Below are positions 1-5,684 of a stretch of DNA of 6,016 nucleotides, piece after piece; position 1 is the stretch's first letter, and the number at the start of each line of letters is the position of its first letter. The notes under the pieces were generated by a model that saw nothing but the letters and a program-made list of their open reading frames with translations, ran no database searches and was not told the DNA's origin. A program made the position numbers and the translations under genes. Location of the stretch: the NCBI GenBank assembly GCA_027064565.1, contig JAMOPK010000378.1:1-6016 (forward strand). The letters run 5' to 3'. This stretch comes from Caldifarciminota bacterium (GTDB lineage: Bacteria > Hydrothermota > Hydrothermia > B15-G9).

Positions 1-895
1 AGGAAGTATCAGGGAGGTAAAAGCTTTCACCGGTAGCACGGCCACCCTGGCCATCAAATGCTATCCCTTTTGCATAGTAACCCTTGCCGTCTATTAGGTA
101 GGCGATGTCGAGGATGCCATCACCATCGGCGTCAAGGAGTTGCGGCGACTCGGCATCCGATGGCAGCTTCACAACGACCGAATCGAAATCCACGAAAAGG
201 TTTTTTCCTTTTTCATCCTCAAGGATTGGATGGACGAGTCCATCGCCATCAAGCACATACGATTTGAAGGTTCTGGGATGATAGAAAACCTCAAACCTGC
301 CGTTTTCGGACTTTGCGATAAGTCTGGTGCGCCATTTGCCCCATTTTTTGTAAACCTCGTAGATTCCGGTCGAATCCGAGACGATGAACCGACTTCCAGC
401 GCAGGCCGGTATCACAGCGCCATGAAAGCCCCGGATTTCCGCTTTAACTTCTCCCTGAATGAGCAGTTTGCCGTCGCCTGTGCCGATCAGGAACACGCGT
501 TCTCCGCCGCAGAATTCAGCGAAATGGAACGGCGGTTTGCCGTTGACCTCAAACGGCTCTTTTACTTCACCGACAAAGCGGTTGAACGGCGGCTTGTAAA
601 TTTTTCGTCTGCCGAGGGAATCGAAGACGATGAGTCGTCCGCAGGCCGTGGTCGCAAATGTTTGCCCTTCAACCTGTTGCCATAGAAGTCTAAAAAAGTT
701 TTCGTTCAGGTCGGGGATGAATTGCGGAGGGATCCGCTGGGCGACATCGTCGGGGATCAGGTTCGGGGTCTGAGGCGGCGTCGAGAGCTCATCGCCGCTC
801 AGGACTGCCTCCGCGCCAGGCGGCAGAACGATTGTCGTTTCAACAACAGCGGTTTCTACCGCTGCAATAAGGAAAACTGCCAAAATTGCTGTCAT
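1..895 (-). CDS. Secreted protein with DxDxDG calcium-binding loop (FG-GAP/VCBS-like), C-terminus beyond the left edge
   Basis: An uninterrupted minus-strand frame of 298 codons leaves the window at its left edge, so the C-terminus is missing. The N-terminus is a hydrophobic stretch (AILAVFLIAAV) followed by small residues, consistent with a Sec signal peptide, although its n-region carries no Lys or Arg. A Pro-rich linker follows at about residues 39-62. After it come repeated beta-strand-like segments of the form RLIVFDSLG, RVFLIGTGDG and RFIVSDSTG, suggesting a beta-propeller. Residues 255-263 read DADGDGILD, the DxDxDGxxD calcium-binding loop of FG-GAP/VCBS-type repeats; a weaker DGDG lies at 216-219. 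Two ATGs are adjacent (898 and 895). I chose 895 because the AAGGAGG site at 902-908 then has 6-nt spacing, matching other genes here. An in-frame stop lies just upstream. Function is not recognised; an extracellular or cell-surface role is inferred. Confidence 0.8.
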   Translation of the reverse strand, partial: MTAILAVFLIAAVETAVVETTIVLPPGAEAVLSGDELSTPPQTPNLIPDDVAQRIPPQFIPDLNENFFRLLWQQVEGQTFATTACGRLIVFDSLGRRKIYKPPFNRFVGEVKEPFEVNGKPPFHFAEFCGGERVFLIGTGDGKLLIQGEVKAEIRGFHGAVIPACAGSRFIVSDSTGIYEVYKKWGKWRTRLIAKSENGRFEVFYHPRTFKSYVLDGDGLVHPILEDEKGKNLFVDFDSVVVKLPSDAESPQLLDADGDGILDIAYLIDGKGYYAKGIAFDGQGGRATGESFYLPDTS

Positions 896-901
896 CATCG
901 G

Positions 902-908
902 CCTCCTT
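902..908 (-). promoter_or_regulatory. Ribosome binding site of the secreted-protein gene
   Basis: AAGGAGG on the minus strand. Spacing is 3 nt to the first ATG (898) and 6 nt to the second (895), which favours the second as the initiator. Confidence 0.75.
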
Positions 909-1022
909 GTGTTTAACGGAATTTAAGTTTAAAGAGGAACCTTCGGGATAGGAACACCGATTGATGGAGAGTTTAAGTGAAGCAGGCAGGCCAGAGGGGT
1001 TCCCGGATTTTGACAGGTGATT

Positions 1023-1049
1023 GGGCGGTCGGGGACGCCCGTCCCGCCC
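1023..1049. repeat. GC-rich palindromic element (REP-like)
   Basis: GGGACG (1032-1037) and CGTCCC (1040-1045) form a perfect inverted repeat with a 2-base centre; as RNA it would fold as a 5-bp stem with a GCCC loop. It is flanked by GGGC (1023-1026) and GCCC (1046-1049), which can extend the pairing across a bulge. It is strikingly more GC-rich than the surrounding intergenic DNA. Its compact form suggests a dispersed intergenic palindrome, but only one copy is visible here. It is not followed by a T-run, so it is not a typical terminator. Confidence 0.45.
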
Positions 1050-1160
1050 GGTGGCGAAGGGTGGCCTGTCCGACAATGGATGGCGTCTCGCTCGACAATA
1101 AGTTTTTTTGGGGCTCAATCCATTTTTGAGGATTATGGTTACAAAGCTCATAGTTGCATG

Positions 1161-1189
1161 TTGACATGTAGAGCGGAAAATTTCAAAAT
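1161..1189 (+). promoter_or_regulatory. Candidate sigma-70 promoter for the ABC exporter genes
   Basis: A perfect TTGACA (1161-1166) is followed after 17 nt by CAAAAT (1184-1189), 4 of 6 matches to the -10 consensus. The start of transcription would fall at about 1196, essentially at the ATG at 1197. That would give a leaderless or near-leaderless message and agrees with the lack of a Shine-Dalgarno site there. The weak -10 box keeps confidence low. Confidence 0.4.
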
Positions 1190-1196
1190 CAAAACC

Positions 1197-2135
1197 ATGA
1201 ATAAACCTGTCCTGAAAGCCGTTGAACTCAAGAAAACTTATCCCGGAAAACCTGCGATTGAGGCCCTCAAAGGCGTATCCCTTGAGGTCGGAGTAGGCGA
1301 TGTTGTCGCTTTGCTCGGTCCCAACGGCGCGGGCAAGACAACCTTCGTGAAAATTGTCACGGGACTACTCCTGCCGGATAGCGGTGATGCCATTGTGGAG
1401 GGCTACTCGGTGACGAAACAGAGGCGCCATGCGCTCTCCCGGCTTGTGACTGTCCTGGAAGGCGACCGCAATTTGAGGTTCAGGCTAACCGGAATGGAAA
1501 ATGCCGAGTTTTTTGTTGTCCTTTCCGGCCGAAAATTCGATAGAAAGCGTTGCATGGAACTTGCTGAACGGTTTGGACTTTCCGATGCCATGAACAGACA
1601 GGTGAGAACTTACTCGAAAGGGATGAAACAGAAGCTCTCGGTGCTGATAGCGTTTTTGACAGACACACCGCTCATCTTGCTGGACGAACCGACGCTCGGA
1701 CTGGACGTCGAGGCGTCGAACGAGCTTATCGATGCAATCAAAGAAGGAGCGGATGCCGGACATGCGATCCTGATCACCACCCACGAAATGCACATCGCAC
1801 AGAAGGTTTCGACCCATGTCGCCATCATCAAGGAGGGCAAGCTGGTGACCTATCAGCGCACAGACCGACTGCTCGAATTGTTCCGTTACAGGGAGTATCT
1901 GATCAAAGTGAAGCCGAACGACATCAAGCTCGAATTCCCCATGCTGCGTAAAGTGGAGTCAAACGACAACTTCGCCACGTTCGTGCTGGACACTTCCGAG
2001 CCCTCCGATGTCTATCGGGTTATCGATATGCTGAAATCCAGAAACGCTGAGATACTGGAGATCGTTCGCCGTCAACCTGATCTTGAGGAAGTCTATTTGC
2101 GGATCGTAAAAGGCGGAGGTATGCCCGATGCTTAG
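1197..2135 (+). CDS. ABC-2 type exporter, ATP-binding subunit (DrrA/CcmA-like)
   Basis: A 312-residue cytoplasmic ATPase that would power export through the membrane subunit encoded immediately downstream. Walker A is GPNGAGKT (41-48), the ABC signature is the degenerate YSKGMKQ (139-145), Walker B is LILLDE (159-164), the D-loop is GLD (168-170) and the switch histidine is H196 in ITTHE. The usual Q-loop glutamine is replaced by Glu88. Residues from about 234 to 305 form the C-terminal extension common in drug/polysaccharide-type ABC-2 ATPases (DUF4162-like). The frame stays open upstream to an ATG at 1017, but that extension crosses a GC-rich palindrome and looks unlike protein. Family alignment places the start at 1197 (MNKPVLKAVELKKTY). 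No Shine-Dalgarno site is visible before it. The stop overlaps the permease start by 8 bases. Substrate unknown; the family assignment is firm. Confidence 0.93.
   Translation: MNKPVLKAVELKKTYPGKPAIEALKGVSLEVGVGDVVALLGPNGAGKTTFVKIVTGLLLPDSGDAIVEGYSVTKQRRHALSRLVTVLEGDRNLRFRLTGMENAEFFVVLSGRKFDRKRCMELAERFGLSDAMNRQVRTYSKGMKQKLSVLIAFLTDTPLILLDEPTLGLDVEASNELIDAIKEGADAGHAILITTHEMHIAQKVSTHVAIIKEGKLVTYQRTDRLLELFRYREYLIKVKPNDIKLEFPMLRKVESNDNFATFVLDTSEPSDVYRVIDMLKSRNAEILEIVRRQPDLEEVYLRIVKGGGMPDA
2115..2120 (+). promoter_or_regulatory. Ribosome binding site of the ABC permease gene
   Basis: GGAGGT lies inside the end of the ATPase gene, 7 nt before the ATG at 2128. It fixes that start and explains the 8-base overlap. 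An out-of-place ATG at 2121 sits too close to the site to be used. Confidence 0.75.
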
Positions 2136-2913
2136 ACTTGCATGGGTCTATTTGAAGGCGAGTCTCATGGAGATGCTGAGATATCCGTTCGAGATGGTGA
2201 ATACGTATATCTCGTTGATCCTGATATTTGGAGGCATCTTCTTAGGCATAAAGGCGTTTGCTCCATCGGTCGGGCTTGAGGCCAACAAGGCCGGGTTCTT
2301 CCTCGGCTACATGCTGTGGACATTTTACCTTTTCACGGCGAACAGCGCGTCCTGGACGATCTACTCCGCAGCCACGATGGGCTATCTCGAAAGGGAGTTC
2401 TCCTCTCCGTTCGGACATACGCTTATCGTGGTCATAAAGATTATAACTGATAACCTCGCCTCACTTATCCACTACATCCTGATCGCCATTCTGATGATCC
2501 TAATTTTCGGCGTGGATTTGAAGCTGGATTTGATCGCCACAATCGGGCTTATCCTTGCCGCATATCCGTTTTTTCTCGGTGTCGGGCTAATTTTTGCCGG
2601 GTTGGCCCTGAACGTTAAGCGTATCGGGAGTTTCATATCGCTCGTCCAGATAATCTTCATGTTTCTTGCCTTCGTTGGTGGAGGGAAGCTTTCACCCGGA
2701 GTCGTATCCGTTGTCCGCTATTTTCCATATCTTCAGGCACTCAGGCTTGCAAAAGCGATAACGATCAGGGGCGTCCGCTGGTCGGAACTTTTCGTCTCAA
2801 ATGAATTTGCGACCCTGCTGGCTACTTCTCTGATAAGTTTCGCAATCGGCTGGGCGTTTTTCAAGGTCATGGACAGACAGGCCATGCGTAAAGGTGTGAT
2901 TGGACATTACTGA
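2128..2913 (+). CDS. ABC-2 type exporter, membrane permease subunit
   Basis: A 261-residue integral membrane protein with about six hydrophobic segments, near residues 25-43, 56-76, 107-128, 135-161, 167-184 and 225-247. This is the topology of ABC-2 permeases. Between segments 2 and 3, the stretch around residues 84-95 (MGYLEREFSSPF) matches the family's usual GTLEQLxxSP-like motif. The charged start and the amphipathic N-terminus (LRLAWVYLKASLMEMLRYP) are also typical. The gene overlaps the upstream ATPase gene by 8 bases and has its own GGAGGT, so the two are co-translated and should form one transporter, presumably two copies of each subunit. Substrate cannot be read from sequence; lipid, polysaccharide and drug export are all possible. 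About 70 bp separate it from hypA. Confidence 0.9.
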   Translation: MLRLAWVYLKASLMEMLRYPFEMVNTYISLILIFGGIFLGIKAFAPSVGLEANKAGFFLGYMLWTFYLFTANSASWTIYSAATMGYLEREFSSPFGHTLIVVIKIITDNLASLIHYILIAILMILIFGVDLKLDLIATIGLILAAYPFFLGVGLIFAGLALNVKRIGSFISLVQIIFMFLAFVGGGKLSPGVVSVVRYFPYLQALRLAKAITIRGVRWSELFVSNEFATLLATSLISFAIGWAFFKVMDRQAMRKGVIGHY

Positions 2914-2914
2914 G

Positions 2915-2944
2915 ATCACATGAATTTAGCTCACACTTTATACT
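2915..2944 (+). promoter_or_regulatory. Candidate promoter for hypA
   Basis: ATCACA (2915-2920, 4 of 6 to the -35 consensus) and TATACT (2939-2944, 5 of 6 to the -10) are separated by 18 nt, placing the transcript start near 2951 and leaving about 30 nt of leader before hypA. The -35 overlaps a TCACA half-site described under findings. hypA could equally be read through from the ABC genes. Confidence 0.4.
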
Positions 2945-2969
2945 TTCGACATCGATAACGGAATCAGTC

Positions 2970-2976
2970 AGGAGGT
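2970..2976 (+). promoter_or_regulatory. Ribosome binding site of hypA
   Basis: AGGAGGT, 5 nt before the ATG at 2982. The 14 bases from 2971 to the ATG are identical to those before the gene at 5741. Confidence 0.85.
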
Positions 2977-2981
2977 AAACG

Positions 2982-3389
2982 ATGCATGAATGGGCACTTG
3001 CCGAAGCCGTTCTGAAGACATCGGTCAAAATAGCGAAAGACCGCAATATCAAAAGGATATCGAAGGTCGAGGTCGTTCTGGGTCAACTTCAGGACGTGGA
3101 TGCCGAGATCCTGTCTTTTGCGCTGGAAAACCTGAAGGAAGGGACGCTTGCCGATTCCGCTGTTTTTGAGTTTGTCGGCGAACCGGCGGAATTCAAATGT
3201 CGCAACTGTGGGCATGTGTGGAAATTAGACGATGTTGGACTTGAGGATGCCGTTATCAAGGAGGCGATCCACTTCCTGCCGGAAACCGTGCACTCTTTTG
3301 TCCGCTGCCCCAATTGCGGCAGCCCGGATTTCGAGGTCATTAAAGGTCGTGGAGTTTATATCAGGTCGATAGAGGGGAGAAATCCGTAA
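2982..3389 (+). CDS. hypA: Hydrogenase/urease nickel incorporation protein HypA, archaeal-like form
   Basis: A 135-residue nickel metallochaperone that inserts Ni into [NiFe]-hydrogenase precursors, normally with HypB and in some species for urease. The N-terminus MHEWALAEAV carries the invariant nickel-binding His2 and Glu3. The core VVLGQLQDVD (31-40) is typical of the family. The zinc site is built from C73xxC76 and C109xxC112. The 32 residues between the two CxxC pairs far exceed the roughly 12 of Escherichia coli HypA and match the extended zinc domain known from Thermococcus-type HypA. The motif CPNCGSPDFEVIKGRGVYI near the end is also very Thermococcus-like. The start is fixed by the strong AGGAGGT site. 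No hypB-F or hydrogenase genes lie in the window. The gene follows the ABC permease by 68 bp and converges with ruvA. Confidence 0.93.
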   Translation: MHEWALAEAVLKTSVKIAKDRNIKRISKVEVVLGQLQDVDAEILSFALENLKEGTLADSAVFEFVGEPAEFKCRNCGHVWKLDDVGLEDAVIKEAIHFLPETVHSFVRCPNCGSPDFEVIKGRGVYIRSIEGRNP

Positions 3390-3480
3390 TTTCTACTTCT
3401 TAGGCTTTTGGCTGAAGCGATTAAATTAGAAGGCATGAACTTTGATTTATATTTCACCATTCAGATTCTGCAACCAGTGC

Positions 3481-4107
3481 CTATTTCTTTCTCGAAAGAG
3501 CCTTTCTGATGAGTTCTTCAATTGTAAAGTTGGTGCCGAGGTCCGAGGCGGCATCGTTTACGGCCGTTTCAGCCTCGTTCCGTTTAAGTCCGAGTGCCAC
3601 AAGCGCCTCAATAGCACTTAGAATGACATCTGCGGGAAGGTGGGATGGGATGTTTGTTTCTTCGGCGGGTTCGCCTTCCATGACCTCCCGTATCTCTGCA
3701 AGCCGTTCCTTCAGTTCAAAAGCTATCCTTTCGGCACGCTTACGTCCCACGCCTTTGATACTGGAAATGGCTGTGATATCGCCTCTATCGGCTGCGGCAA
3801 CAAGCTCCGCCGGAGACATTCCGGAAAGCAGTCTTAGGGCAAGCGATGGGCCAACCCCTGGCATATCAAGGAGTTTTCGGAAAATAAATCGTTCCTCTTT
3901 CCTCAGGAACCCGTAAAGCACAGGCCCGGGGGACTTTGGAGTATTCACCATCTGGACGTAGAGCGTGACCTCTTTGCCCGGTTCCGGCAGCATCTCATAG
4001 GTCGAAAGAGGGATTTTGAGTTCCAGAGATAGTCCGGTTCCGCTGACGAGGATGACACAGGAGAAAGGCGAGCGGGAGACCAGAGTGCCATGGATGGAGT
4101 AAATCAT
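3481..4107 (-). CDS. ruvA: Holliday junction branch migration complex subunit RuvA
   Basis: A 208-residue protein, close to the usual 190-205. RuvA tetramers bind four-way junctions and load the RuvB motor for branch migration. Domain I (1-65) is an OB fold ending in LYGF (64-67). Two helix-hairpin-helix motifs follow: LLDMPGVGPSLALRLLSGMS (79-98) and ISSIKGVGRKRAERI (114-128). A linker at about 143-157 leads to domain III (158-206, AIEALVALGLKRNEAE), which contacts RuvB. The loop before LYGF reads NTPKSPGPV and carries none of the acidic residues (E55, D56 in E. coli) of the acidic pin. The start overlaps the ruvC stop as ATGA, and AGGGG lies about 7 nt upstream. ruvA is last in its operon; ruvB does not follow, and the convergent hypA lies 91 bp beyond. 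Confidence 0.95.
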   Translation of the reverse strand: MIYSIHGTLVSRSPFSCVILVSGTGLSLELKIPLSTYEMLPEPGKEVTLYVQMVNTPKSPGPVLYGFLRKEERFIFRKLLDMPGVGPSLALRLLSGMSPAELVAAADRGDITAISSIKGVGRKRAERIAFELKERLAEIREVMEGEPAEETNIPSHLPADVILSAIEALVALGLKRNEAETAVNDAASDLGTNFTIEELIRKALSRKK

Positions 4108-4574
4108 GGTTTGACCCCTTTGGTGCGTTTGAAACTGAGGGCGCAGGCGAGAGCATCCGTGATGTGGTCAGGCACTCCTTCAACGTCTAATTTCAACAGT
4201 TGTCCGACCATAAACGCCACTTGTGATTTCGATGCCCGGCCGTTGCCAGTGACGGAAAGCTTCAACGTCGTGGGCGAAATCTCCTGAACCGGAACGCCTG
4301 CTTCCCTGAGGGCGACCAGCACCACACCACGGGCTGCGCCAAGAGACAGCGCTGATTTTACGTTTCTGTGGTAGATAACCTCTTCCATAACGGCCACATC
4401 CGGCCGCCATCTGTCTAATATTTCCTTCAAATTGATGAAGATCCTGTAGAGTTTTTCCTGAAGGCTGAATCTGGGCGACGGCCGGATCACCCCAATTGTG
4501 AGGACGGAATCATTCTCTATGATTCCGTAGCCGGTGGCCGTTACGCCCGGATCAATGCCAAGGATCCTATTCAT
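4104..4574 (-). CDS. ruvC: Crossover junction endodeoxyribonuclease RuvC
   Basis: A 156-residue nuclease that cuts Holliday junctions symmetrically as a Mg-dependent dimer, completing recombination after RuvAB branch migration. The RNase H-like fold is marked by GIDPG (6-10; catalytic D8), VMEEV (62-66; catalytic E64) and HITDAL (137-142; D140). His137 occupies the place of Asp138 in E. coli; a histidine there is also found in Thermus thermophilus RuvC, so this is a known active variant. Basic residues K105 and K117 fit the DNA-binding positions. The protein is shorter than the 173 residues of E. coli RuvC, lacking some C-terminal tail. It overlaps yebC upstream and ruvA downstream by ATGA. 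No Shine-Dalgarno site precedes its start, so translation probably depends on reinitiation after yebC. Confidence 0.95.
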   Translation of the reverse strand: MNRILGIDPGVTATGYGIIENDSVLTIGVIRPSPRFSLQEKLYRIFINLKEILDRWRPDVAVMEEVIYHRNVKSALSLGAARGVVLVALREAGVPVQEISPTTLKLSVTGNGRASKSQVAFMVGQLLKLDVEGVPDHITDALACALSFKRTKGVKP

Positions 4575-5323
4575 GATTCAGCGAGGGAGGCGAGTATCTC
4601 ATCGGAGATGTCAAAATTGGCATAGACGTTCTGCACGTCGTCGTTGTCCTCAAGAGCGTCGATAAGCTTGAGCACCTGTTCCGCCTTCTTGCGGTCGAGC
4701 TTGACCGTGTTCTGCGGGATCATTGTGAGGGAAGCGCTGCTGATCTCGATCCCTGCATCCTCAAATGCCTTGCGGACCGCCTCGAATTCCTTTGGACCGG
4801 TGATGACTTCGTAGGTGTCGCCTTCTGTCTTGACATCTTCGGCACCAGCCTCAAGGGCGATTTCGATGATGGTGTCCTCATCCGCCTTGTCCTTCTCGAT
4901 GTATATCACGCCCTTCTCCTCGAACTGCCACGCCACACTGCCTGCACCGGCAAGATTCCCGCCGTATTTCGAGAAGATATGGCGCACCTCGCCGGTCGTG
5001 CGGTTCTTGTTGTCCGTCAACGCCACAACAAGTATTGCCACCCCGCCAGGCCCGTAGCCTTCATAAATCGCCTGTTCGTAGGTCACTCCTTCCAATTCTC
5101 CGGTGCCGCGTTTGATCGCCCTTTCGATATTGTCCTGTGGCATGTTGATCTCTTTCGCCTTCTCGATCGCCATCCTGAGGCGCGGGTTGAATTCCGGATT
5201 CCCACCGCCGAGCCTGGCGGCAACCGTTATCTCCCTGATGATCTTGTTGAACATCTTGCCCTTGCGGGCGTCCACCTTGGCCTTCTTGTGTTTTATCTGT
5301 GCCCATTTGGAATGTCCAGCCAT
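4571..5323 (-). CDS. yebC: YebC/PmpR family protein (TACO1 homologue)
   Basis: A 250-residue protein of full family length. The N-terminus MAGHSKWAQIKHKKAKVDARKGKMF and the following IIREI are the family hallmark, with GGGNPEFNPRLRMAIEKAK (39-57) and NMPQDNIERAIKRGTG (60-75) continuing domain 1. EGYGPGGVA (88-96) and the acidic LEDNDDVQNVYANFDI near the C-terminus are equally diagnostic. Members were long annotated as transcriptional regulators; more recent work connects the family, including mitochondrial TACO1, to ribosome function and relief of stalling at proline-rich stretches. Which role applies here cannot be read from sequence. GGAGGTGA lies just before the ATG and a near-consensus promoter lies upstream. 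It leads the operon with ruvC and ruvA, a widespread arrangement. Confidence 0.96.
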   Translation of the reverse strand: MAGHSKWAQIKHKKAKVDARKGKMFNKIIREITVAARLGGGNPEFNPRLRMAIEKAKEINMPQDNIERAIKRGTGELEGVTYEQAIYEGYGPGGVAILVVALTDNKNRTTGEVRHIFSKYGGNLAGAGSVAWQFEEKGVIYIEKDKADEDTIIEIALEAGAEDVKTEGDTYEVITGPKEFEAVRKAFEDAGIEISSASLTMIPQNTVKLDRKKAEQVLKLIDALEDNDDVQNVYANFDISDEILASLAES

Positions 5324-5329
5324 GAACTC

Positions 5330-5335
5330 ACCTCC
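5330..5335 (-). promoter_or_regulatory. Ribosome binding site of yebC
   Basis: On the minus strand GGAGGT precedes the ATG at 5323 by 6 nt (GAGTTC), optimal spacing that supports the start also favoured by the MAGHSKW family N-terminus. Confidence 0.8.
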
Positions 5336-5358
5336 GTTGGGTTGTCATTTTCGGGCAA

Positions 5359-5387
5359 AGTATAAAATAGGATGCCTTCTTTCTCAA
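5359..5387 (-). promoter_or_regulatory. Sigma-70-type promoter of the yebC-ruvC-ruvA operon
   Basis: On the minus strand TTGAGA (5382-5387, 5 of 6 to consensus) and TATACT (5359-5364, 5 of 6) are separated by exactly 17 nt. Transcription would begin near 5352, giving a leader of about 29 nt with the yebC ribosome binding site at its end. No SOS-type LexA box (CTG-N10-CAG or GAAC-N4-GTTC) was seen next to it, so constitutive expression is likely. Confidence 0.7.
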
Positions 5388-5462
5388 TTGAGGGAGTTGT
5401 TCCAATAAGATGTTGAAAATCAGAATATTGTTTATGAACTCATTCTCAAAATCGAATTGTCC

Positions 5463-5591
5463 CGCCAAATGGCTTAATGTCTCAGGTCACAAAACACAGG
5501 TGAGATATGGAGTATACAGTTACGGGTAAAAAGTGACTTTAAACTCACCAAAACGGGCCTGGAAAGTGACAATTTGGCGAAGAAACCCGTT
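5463..5591. repeat. Cluster of imperfect direct and inverted repeats
   Basis: CGCCAAAT (5463-5470) is inverted as ATTTGGCG (5572-5579). AAAGTGAC occurs at 5530-5537 and 5563-5570, each preceded by ACGGG (5522-5526, 5553-5557), making an imperfect tandem unit of 31-33 bp. ACGGGT (5522-5527) and AACGGG (5552-5557) are both inverted near 5585-5591 (ACCCGT, CCCGTT). TCTCA (5480-5484) and TGAGA (5501-5505) are a further inverted pair. Such nested short repeats resemble the ends of IS21-type elements or a small non-coding element, or a multi-site operator. No transposase remnant was found, so the assignment is open. Confidence 0.4.
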
Positions 5592-5684
5592 ATGTTGGCG
5601 GCTTAAACTATCCCTGTAAAAAGCACGTTCAGGTGGAATGATGTCGGGCAGGTCAACGTCTCATGGCAGTTTTACAAACTTTCG

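Noticed and set aside
140..685. 181-codon plus-strand frame
   Set aside because: It lies antisense within the secreted-protein frame, has no ribosome binding site, and its translation lacks domain character. The minus strand reads as a coherent secreted protein instead.
840..1151. 103-codon minus-strand frame
   Set aside because: It overlaps the secreted-protein start in another frame and spans the palindromic intergenic DNA; the sequence is low in protein character.
1017..1196. N-terminal extension of the ABC ATPase to the ATG at 1017
   Set aside because: It crosses the GC-rich palindrome, has no ribosome binding site and adds 60 residues without similarity to the family, whose members start near MNKPVLKAVEL.
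3391..3431. Possible terminator between hypA and ruvA (TTCTACTT paired with AATTAGAA, 7 of 8)
   Set aside because: The stem is AT-rich with a long loop and no T-run on either side, so it is too weak to call.
3509..3916. 135-codon plus-strand frame inside ruvA
   Set aside because: It is a Ser-rich shadow of the ruvA codons on the opposite strand.
4104..4574. RuvC catalytic residue loss (His137 instead of Asp)
   Set aside because: A histidine at this place is known from active Thermus thermophilus RuvC, so it is a normal variant.
5410..5529. 39-codon plus-strand frame
   Set aside because: No ribosome binding site, and it runs through the repeat block without any recognisable feature.
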